From: an archaeon
GTDB lineage: Archaea > EX4484-52 > B79-G9
Direction: 5' to 3'
Length of the DNA: 12,792 bases
Assembly: GCA_030594585.1 (NCBI GenBank)
Contig: JAUVEX010000016.1
Span: 1-12,792 of the forward strand
Under the pieces are notes generated by a model. That model ran no database searches. It saw nothing but the letters and a program-made list of their open reading frames with translations, and was not told where the DNA came from. The position numbers and the translations under genes are program-made. Of the stretch, positions 1 to 4,774 are shown in pieces (position 1 is the first letter of the stretch; each line of letters begins with the position of its first letter).

Positions 1-890
1 GAACTGTCAGTGTATCAGGCAATGTCATCACATGGACCGTCGGTGATCTTATGACCGAAAACGCGACTATGACATACACTGCAACCCACGACAACACACA
101 ACCTGGTGGCACAAAGGCGGTAAATGACCTGGTAACATACGACGACGACGAGGACGACAAAACAGTCACATTCCCTGACCCAACAGTGAATGTCCGCGGT
201 TGTGCTGCAAACCTAGTGCTGAACCCCAAAACAGCAACCAATGAACTCGGTACATTCGGCCAGACACACACAGTGACCGCTACAGTAACGGATGACTTCA
301 AAAATCCGGTAGCCAATATATTGGTGAACTTCAACATCCTTGCAGGACCAAACAACGGTATGTCTGATTCCAGCAACACAGACGGCATCGGCGAAGCTAA
401 GTTTACATACGCAGCAACACAGGGATTGGCAGGACTGGGTATGGATAGTATAGTCGCTGTTGCACCCAGGCAGTCAAATGTGTATGCAGACTTAGAATCT
501 GAGGAGGTCTTCAAGTACTGGGTTGACACAACACCACCAACTGCGGCATGTGTTGAGACTGTAAACCCATCAGGTAAGAAAATACCGGGTGCTAAAAATG
601 AGGATGGATTCTATGAGCTTTTTGCAAAGGACCATGTTGACCCCAACCCGCAGATATATGTACTTGACACAGGCAGCGGCACAGTATTCGGACCATACGC
701 AATTGGCACTAAAATTAAATACACCCAAGCCCCCGGGGCAAACCCAAGTGCAAGCAGCCTGATAGGCGGGCCTAAAAGCGCAATAGACTGGCACCTCAAA
801 GGCACAGGCGACGCAGCAGTCTATGCTGTTGACGCATCAGGCAATGTAGGAACAAAAATGATGTGCCTTGTTGCACCCCCACCAAAATGA
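1..890 (+). CDS. Surface/adhesin-like protein with DUF11-like and Ig-like repeats, C-terminal part (5' end outside window)
   Basis: The frame is open from the left edge, so the ATG at 51 is internal and the gene is 5'-truncated. From the left edge the protein reads VSGNVITWTVGDL and then MTYTATHDNTQPGG, the pattern of DUF11-type repeats of secreted archaeal and bacterial wall proteins. Residues about 55-140 after M51 (LVLNPKTATNELGT, HTVTATVTDDFKNPV, AGPNNG) match a bacterial Ig-like group 1 (Big_1, invasin-type) domain. The last ~120 residues form another beta-rich module (TTPPTAACV through DASGNVGTKM) and end in APPPK. No membrane anchor is visible at this end. Likely an extracellular S-layer or adhesin-like protein; ligand unknown. 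GC is higher than in the 3.2-4.8 kb genes (31 of 60 bases in the line 181-240). Confidence 0.75.
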   Translation, partial: TVSVSGNVITWTVGDLMTENATMTYTATHDNTQPGGTKAVNDLVTYDDDEDDKTVTFPDPTVNVRGCAANLVLNPKTATNELGTFGQTHTVTATVTDDFKNPVANILVNFNILAGPNNGMSDSSNTDGIGEAKFTYAATQGLAGLGMDSIVAVAPRQSNVYADLESEEVFKYWVDTTPPTAACVETVNPSGKKIPGAKNEDGFYELFAKDHVDPNPQIYVLDTGSGTVFGPYAIGTKIKYTQAPGANPSASSLIGGPKSAIDWHLKGTGDAAVYAVDASGNVGTKMMCLVAPPPK

Positions 891-917
891 GACTGCCAAA
901 ATAAAACATAAATCTTG

Positions 918-952
918 AGAGGGCTTAAAAACCCTCTATTTCTCTTATTTTT
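918..952 (+). terminator. Hairpin plus T-rich tail after the surface-protein gene
   Basis: AGAGGG (918-923) pairs with CCCTCT (932-937) across an 8-base loop, starting 28 bases after the stop codon. It is followed by a T-rich run (ATTTCTCTTATTTTT). It fits an intrinsic-type terminator for the plus-strand gene and may also limit read-through from scpB on the other strand. Confidence 0.6.
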
Positions 953-974
953 ACACATAGTATTGATGGATATC

Positions 975-980
975 AAAAAA
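975..980 (-). terminator. Oligo-T tract downstream of scpB
   Basis: On the minus strand a run of six T lies about 20 bases after the scpB stop codon. Archaeal RNA polymerase commonly stops at such runs without a hairpin, so this is a plausible end of the wHTH-scpA-scpB transcript. Support is position and composition only. Confidence 0.35.
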
Positions 981-999
981 GTCAATATTTGAAGAAAAC

Positions 1000-1851
1000 T
1001 CATTTATCTTCAATAACATCCGCAAAAGGGCTTACATAATCGTCTTTTTCTTTCTTGGAATCATTATCGTCTTTTTCATCTTCCGCTTCTTTTTGTTCTT
1101 CTTCGTTTTTTTCAGGAGTATCTTCCGAATCCACATTATTGTTCGTATCTTCTTCATCAGTATTCGGGGTTTTTTCTTTTTTTGGCGCAGGTTTTTCATC
1201 AGTTTTGGGCGGTTCTTCGGTAGTTTCTTTTTTTGTTTCTTCCTCAAGCCCGTCTTTCTTTTCTTCCGGAGTTTCTAATTCTTCTTCAGCAACAACCCGT
1301 TCTTTTGGTTCTTCTGTTTCCGCGTCTTCATCCTTGAAGCTTTCTTCAGTAACCCCTTTATCCATAAAATACTGCTTTACTTGGCTTTGGCTCGTAAGCC
1401 CGAAATAATCAAGGAATTTTCGGGTTATGGACACCATATTCGTATGGCCTGATGGCTCGGTTCTTATAAATCCTTTGCCGCTAAGCTCTTTTATGTGGTC
1501 ATAAGCCCTGTTTCCCCGAAGCTGTATGACTTCCGACTGTTTTATCGGGTTTTTGAATGCAACTAATGACAGCGTTTGCATAACTGCGCGCGTCAAGTCC
1601 CTTTCAGGCGACAGATGCTCAACATGCTTTAAGAATTCGTCCTTTACCTTAAGCTCAAAAATACCCTCTTTCCTTTCAACAACCTTTATCCCGTGCTCAT
1701 CATAGTGGTTTTCCATATCCTTTAGAATATCTAATATCTTCTTTTTGGGCATGGATTTTATCGGTTTTACAATCGCATACAATTCTGCAAGAGAAAGCGG
1801 CTTTGCAGCTACAAAAAGTGCAGCTTCCAGGATGTTTTTTATATCTTTCAT
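1000..1851 (-). CDS. scpB: Segregation and condensation protein ScpB with long acidic tail
   Basis: ScpB dimerises and binds the kleisin ScpA in the SMC-ScpAB complex. Residues 1-80 form a first winged helix (ILEAALFVAAKPLSLAELY), and 83-155 a second with the family motif TRAVMQTLSLVAFKNPIKQSE and LRGNRAYDHIKELSGKGFI. The family usually ends near residue 180-200. This protein has 283 residues because about 168-283 form a low-complexity tail rich in E, D, K, P and T, predicted disordered, ending in the less charged DYVSPFADVIEDK. The ATG at 1851-1849 overlaps the stop of the upstream 55-codon gene (ATGA) and has no clear Shine-Dalgarno site, so translational coupling is likely. The core assignment is secure; the role of the tail is unknown. 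Confidence 0.93.
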   Translation of the reverse strand: MKDIKNILEAALFVAAKPLSLAELYAIVKPIKSMPKKKILDILKDMENHYDEHGIKVVERKEGIFELKVKDEFLKHVEHLSPERDLTRAVMQTLSLVAFKNPIKQSEVIQLRGNRAYDHIKELSGKGFIRTEPSGHTNMVSITRKFLDYFGLTSQSQVKQYFMDKGVTEESFKDEDAETEEPKERVVAEEELETPEEKKDGLEEETKKETTEEPPKTDEKPAPKKEKTPNTDEEDTNNNVDSEDTPEKNEEEQKEAEDEKDDNDSKKEKDDYVSPFADVIEDK

Positions 1852-2015
1852 GTAGATTGCCGCAGTTTTCTTTCAAGTTCATTCAAGCGCAGCGAAAATT
1901 TCTTTACCTGCAGCTTGTCTAAAAGGTCTGGATAGCGGTTTGCCTGGTCTAAAACAAATTTAAGCCGAGTCATTTCTTTTTTATATTCTATAACATTGTC
2001 TGTATTTTTCATCAT
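1848..2015 (-). CDS. Small helical protein (55 aa) between scpA and scpB
   Basis: This open frame of 55 codons runs ATG (2015-2013) to TGA (1850-1848). It starts four bases after the scpA stop and its stop overlaps the scpB start as ATGA, so it exactly fills the gap in the operon. AAGGTG lies seven bases before the first ATG, matching part of the archaeal Shine-Dalgarno consensus; the second ATG at 2012 is a possible alternative. The product (MMKNTDNVIEYKKEM..., ending LERKLRQST) is highly charged, has no Cys or membrane segment, and has hydrophobic spacing suited to one or two amphipathic helices, possibly a short coiled coil. I do not recognise a family. Position suggests an accessory of the SMC-ScpAB complex; that is inference. 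Confidence 0.75.
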   Translation of the reverse strand: MMKNTDNVIEYKKEMTRLKFVLDQANRYPDLLDKLQVKKFSLRLNELERKLRQST

Positions 2016-2019
2016 AATA

Positions 2020-2754
2020 TTACACCTTGTGAATTTTTATATCTCCAAAAAGCTCGTCCTGTGTACATCGTACGCGCTCCTCATTTGAAAGGTGCAAAAG
2101 AGAGCTGAATGTCCTTAGCGTGTCTTCTGAACCGCTTTTGTTGCCCAATAGCTGTGAAAACACCACTCCGCCGCCTTGAGTTCGTGAAAGAAAGTCATTT
2201 ATCTTGCCGTAAAGCTCTTCAATGCTTTCGCTTATGTCCTGGCCGTTAAGCTCAACCTGGAAAAAATGTTTTGCCTCTCGCCTATGCTTTACCTTCATGG
2301 CACCCCCAAGAGCGTCGATAAGCTCATCCAGGGTCACTCTTCTTTTAGGCTGCCGCCGTATCGGGAGCTGTATGTTTGGAAGGATTATTTTTTTATCATC
2401 CCCAACAGTCATTAAAGGCGCATCCTCGTCAAACCCGCTTAAGAAGTCATCTTCAAAAGCGTCTTCCAATGCTGCTTCATCGCCCGTATAACTCAATGTT
2501 TCTGATTTCAGGCGGTATATTATGGCTGCCGCAAGAAGAATCTTTGAAGGCACTGTAAGATCCATATGCCTCATTTTCTGTATGTGGTCAGAAAGCCGGT
2601 CATTCAGCTTGAAAAGGTCAACATCCCATGGATCCATGTCCTTTGTAAGGCTGGTAAGAACTTCTCTCCAAGCCCCTTCAGAGATAAGCTCAAACAGATT
2701 TTCATTATCAACAGGACCAATAGAGACTATTGTCTCAAAAGATTTATCTTCCAT
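2020..2754 (-). CDS. scpA: Segregation and condensation protein ScpA (kleisin)
   Basis: ScpA is the kleisin that bridges the SMC heads and carries ScpB. The N-terminal region has the family hallmark MDPWDVDLFKLNDRL (residues 40-54), followed by helices typical of the SMC-contacting domain (KILLAAAIIYRLKSE). The centre (about 95-140) is acidic and likely the flexible ScpB-binding linker. Residues about 175-244 resemble the C-terminal winged helix (FSSLLHLSNEERVRCTQDEL, then FGDIKI). The start was set at ATG 2754: GGTGG precedes it with an 8-base spacer. The frame extends upstream only to GTG 2766 and TTG 2769, and that stretch contains the ribosome site itself. The product is 244 aa, normal for archaeal ScpA. 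It lies 38 bases after the wHTH gene and 4 before the 55-codon gene, in one operon. Confidence 0.92.
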   Translation of the reverse strand: MEDKSFETIVSIGPVDNENLFELISEGAWREVLTSLTKDMDPWDVDLFKLNDRLSDHIQKMRHMDLTVPSKILLAAAIIYRLKSETLSYTGDEAALEDAFEDDFLSGFDEDAPLMTVGDDKKIILPNIQLPIRRQPKRRVTLDELIDALGGAMKVKHRREAKHFFQVELNGQDISESIEELYGKINDFLSRTQGGGVVFSQLLGNKSGSEDTLRTFSSLLHLSNEERVRCTQDELFGDIKIHKV

Positions 2755-2792
2755 CGTGTATACCACCAACGCAATTCAAAAAATTTGAAAAG

Positions 2793-3014
2793 TTAATCCT
2801 TTTTTCCAATCCACCAAAGCATTTTTTTGCCAAGGCCTACATTTGCCGTCTCAAGCTTGCCTTTTATCTTGCCTTCGGATTTAAGTTTATAGCAGTGGAT
2901 ATTTGCTGTTGACCAAGAAATATTTGCCTGTTTTGCAAGTTCATAGGTAGAAATAGGCCCTTTGGATCTTTTTAGAATCTGCTGTGTTATCTGGTCTACT
3001 GTAATGTTTTTCAT
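2793..3014 (-). CDS. Small winged-helix DNA-binding protein heading the scp operon
   Basis: This 73-aa protein is a single winged helix-turn-helix domain. Residues 1-20 are the first helix (QITQQILKRSKGPIS), 21-50 the HTH (STYELAKQANISWSTANIH, YKLKSEGKI), and 51-73 the wing with two tryptophans (MLWWIGKK). It is basic and has no ligand or dimerisation domain, like many small archaeal regulators. The start is firm: GGGAGGT sits seven bases before the ATG. It is the first gene of the scp operon, 38 bases ahead of scpA, behind its own promoter and a palindrome that could be its operator. It may autoregulate the operon or be a structural DNA-binding partner; the sequence does not decide. Confidence 0.82.
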   Translation of the reverse strand: MKNITVDQITQQILKRSKGPISTYELAKQANISWSTANIHCYKLKSEGKIKGKLETANVGLGKKMLWWIGKKD

Positions 3015-3021
3015 TTGTCTT

Positions 3022-3077
3022 ACCTCCCGTGTCTATAAACACGATTTTGCTCCCTCAAACAAATCGTGGCTACACGG
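3022..3077 (-). promoter_or_regulatory. Leader hairpin reaching into the wHTH ribosome-binding site
   Basis: On the minus-strand transcript, CACGATTT (3068-3061) pairs perfectly with AAATCGTG (3047-3040) around a 13-base loop. Outside it, CCGTGT (3077-3072) pairs perfectly with ACACGG (3032-3027) across an asymmetric internal loop of 3 and 7 bases. The outer 3' arm covers the first two G of the GGGAGGT ribosome site (3028-3022). Folding could reduce ribosome access to the first gene of the scp operon. The pairing is seen; the regulatory role is inference. Confidence 0.55.
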
Positions 3078-3097
3078 CAATATGTCGAGATATCGCC
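3076..3097. promoter_or_regulatory. 22-bp near-perfect palindrome (possible operator) near the scp-operon transcription start
   Basis: The sequence has the form GGCnATATnTCGAnATATnGCC: 18 of 22 bases obey dyad symmetry. It lies just downstream of the start site predicted from the TATA box (about 3101), a usual place for an archaeal repressor site. The product of the next gene is a winged-helix protein, so autoregulation is a natural reading. As RNA on the minus strand one mismatched pair becomes G-U, so it could instead act as a hairpin. Confidence 0.5.
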
Positions 3098-3123
3098 GAT
3101 GTACAATACTGTGCCTAAGGGAG

Positions 3124-3136
3124 TATATAAAGGTTG
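3124..3136 (-). promoter_or_regulatory. TATA box and BRE for the wHTH-scpA-scpB operon
   Basis: On the minus strand AACC followed by TTTATATA (3131-3124) gives a typical archaeal BRE/TATA pair. Transcription should start near 3101, leaving a leader of about 86 bases that contains the palindrome and hairpin. No other promoter as good lies between this and the wHTH start. Confidence 0.6.
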
Positions 3137-3172
3137 TTGTGATTTAGTATATAGGTTTTATAAGTGCTTTGA

Positions 3173-3784
3173 TTACGAAGCAGGCGTATCCGAGGAAGAA
3201 AATATTGTGCGCTTTTCCATAGATGAAAGAAAATTAACTTCTATTTTTATTGTTTCAGGGATTATAAGTTCTTTATAAAGACGGACAGCAATATCCGAAA
3301 AGGGTTCTGATACAGAGGTATCATATTTTAAGGCTATTTCTTTTATATGTCTAATAACTTTTTGCTCTTGTTGTTTATCTGTGACCGTTTCTTCAATTTT
3401 TTTTCTATCTTTTGAATCAATTAATAGCGCATAAGTTTTTGGATTTTCGCAAAGTTTTGCATTTGCAATAATAATGCCTGTAAAAATTCGTGAAACAATT
3501 GGTTTAATCACAGAAGAATCAAGAGATTCTAAAACCTCTTTTGATGCGGGTAAATATTGGTTTTCTTTGATAGTGGTGTTGTATAGACCTTCAAGAAATG
3601 AGTAATATTTTGATATGATGTTTTTTTCAACTAACTTGCTATTTTTAGGTATGTTCTTAAGTATATTTTCTACTTTAGAATCGCCATAAGCATATTTTAG
3701 TCTTTCAGCAAAAGCAGATATTATTTGTTCGTCATATTTTTCTAAAAGAGTTCTTATATCATTTAGGTTAGCGAAGTCCGACAT
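3173..3784 (-). CDS. Chorismate mutase, eukaryote-type (AroQ-beta, yeast Aro7-like)
   Basis: The enzyme converts chorismate to prephenate, the branch to phenylalanine and tyrosine. The N-terminus (LNDIRTLLEKYDEQIISAF) matches the first helix of yeast Aro7. The C-terminal half follows it closely: SRIFTGIIIANAK against SRRIHFGKFVAEAK, then a D-x3-E helix, then LYKELIIPETIKIEV. By alignment from memory the yeast active-site residues Arg16, Arg157, Lys168, Asn194, Glu198, Thr242 and Glu246 correspond to R11, R99, K110, D136, E140, T178 and E182; Asp at the Asn194 site is also found in the E. coli enzyme. At 203 aa it is about 50 shorter than Aro7 and appears to lack the allosteric loops. GC is low (13, 18 and 19 of 60 in sampled lines against 27-32 in smc and scpA), suggesting transfer. 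It is probably leaderless. No other aromatic-pathway gene is in view. Confidence 0.8.
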   Translation of the reverse strand: MSDFANLNDIRTLLEKYDEQIISAFAERLKYAYGDSKVENILKNIPKNSKLVEKNIISKYYSFLEGLYNTTIKENQYLPASKEVLESLDSSVIKPIVSRIFTGIIIANAKLCENPKTYALLIDSKDRKKIEETVTDKQQEQKVIRHIKEIALKYDTSVSEPFSDIAVRLYKELIIPETIKIEVNFLSSMEKRTIFSSSDTPAS

Positions 3785-3805
3785 TTTACCACTTACTAAT
3801 GAACA

Positions 3806-3813
3806 TTTATAAA
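3806..3813. promoter_or_regulatory. Shared palindromic TATA box of a divergent leaderless pair
   Basis: TTTATAAA is its own reverse complement. Its centre (3809.5) is about 26 bases from both ATGs (3784 on minus, 3836 on plus), the usual TATA-to-start distance in archaea. Neither gene has a convincing ribosome site. One box could therefore serve both directions, with both mRNAs beginning at or next to the AUG. A second palindrome, GTTTAAAC (3819-3826), lies on the plus-gene side. Confidence 0.6.
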
Positions 3814-3835
3814 CTTTCGTTTAAACAGATAGATT

Positions 3836-4774
3836 ATGGTCTACAAATATAATATATTTCACGAACTTCCGCACCCGCAAATAGATGAACTCGCATCGTT
3901 TTCATTAGTTCCTGCATTCTATGAAAACGAAATGGCGAAAAGAAACAGCGGTGCGGTTATATCATCACACGAGAGCATAAAAAGCATAACAACGAATCAA
4001 GAGGCTGTTTTAAGGAAGTTTGTTCCCGCATACAGCAGAAGTGAAAATAAAAGAAACAACGAGGTCATTGAACAATTGGTTGAAATTTACGAAAATATCG
4101 ATGGCCCCTGTTCTATGGCCGTAAATACCGTAGAGGAATTAGAACAACATATGTTAAATGCATACCAGATTTCTTACGCGCATTATGCTGTAGCATACAA
4201 AGACGGTATGACAAACATGGATAGCTATGAAAATATAACTTACTTTCCTCGCCTTTGCTGTGATATTTCCGGAATAAATTTGATGCTTTCACTTATGGCT
4301 TTTGGATATCCGAATGCTTCTTATGTATCCAGCGATTATGGAAATCATTGCTACACAATCATGCCATTTAAATACAAAGAAGAAAAGGGAATAATACTTA
4401 TAGACCCCACATCAGACCAGCTTTGGTCGAATATTGAAAAACGACCACGAAATATGGTTTCTGTATATTTGTTAAACGATAAAAATACCTGGGAATATAA
4501 AACTGATTGGAGCAATGGGGCGGATTTGTTTCCGAGCGGTGCAATGCATATAGGTGCTTTAAAAAAACACCATTCAAAAAAAAGATTTTTGCAAGACGAT
4601 AGTTGTTATGATCGTATAGAGCCCACACTTGAAAAAGCATTTGCAAATCCAATTAATCTGGCAAATATAGAAATACCCCGCGAAATAGTCAACGAGATTT
4701 CAGAAGTAAACAACACTTCAATAATTTCGCGCTGGTTAAACAGTATAAAATCGGGACAGACAATCACTATTTAA
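3836..4774 (+). CDS. Transglutaminase-like (Cys-His-Asp) protein of unknown role
   Basis: I do not recognise a specific family for this 312-aa protein. The centre has the arrangement of the transglutaminase/papain-like fold: C141 or C142 at the head of a helix (RLCCDISGINLML), GYPNASYV as the following strand, H171 in GNHCYTIMPF, and D190 in ILIDPTSDQLW. These would supply a Cys-His-Asp triad for a peptidase, amidase or cross-linking reaction. Residues 1-130 and 235-312 have no recognisable domain. There is no signal peptide or membrane segment, so it is likely cytoplasmic. The AUG probably starts the mRNA, 22 bases after the shared TATA box. It is divergent from the chorismate mutase and similarly AT-rich (21 of 60 in two sampled lines). 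Its stop overlaps that of smc within TTAA. The fold assignment rests on motif order only. Confidence 0.6.
   Translation: MVYKYNIFHELPHPQIDELASFSLVPAFYENEMAKRNSGAVISSHESIKSITTNQEAVLRKFVPAYSRSENKRNNEVIEQLVEIYENIDGPCSMAVNTVEELEQHMLNAYQISYAHYAVAYKDGMTNMDSYENITYFPRLCCDISGINLMLSLMAFGYPNASYVSSDYGNHCYTIMPFKYKEEKGIILIDPTSDQLWSNIEKRPRNMVSVYLLNDKNTWEYKTDWSNGADLFPSGAMHIGALKKHHSKKRFLQDDSCYDRIEPTLEKAFANPINLANIEIPREIVNEISEVNNTSIISRWLNSIKSGQTITI

Noticed and set aside
1055..1408. 117-aa plus-strand open frame, very rich in Ser and Phe
   Set aside because: It is the antisense of the acidic GAA/GAG-rich tail of scpB, which gives long Ser/Phe frames automatically; no ribosome site or family match.
2755..2769. 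Upstream TTG or GTG start for scpA
   Set aside because: The extra codons overlap the GGTGG ribosome site that serves ATG 2754.
3121..3131. Plus-strand TATA box (GTATATAAAGG) in the scp promoter
   Set aside because: The box is nearly symmetric, but no plus-strand gene begins within range; the nearest plus gene has its own box at 3806-3813.
3066..3278. 70-aa plus-strand frame between the wHTH gene and the chorismate mutase
   Set aside because: It overlaps the promoter, palindrome and chorismate mutase end, and has no ribosome site or recognisable composition.
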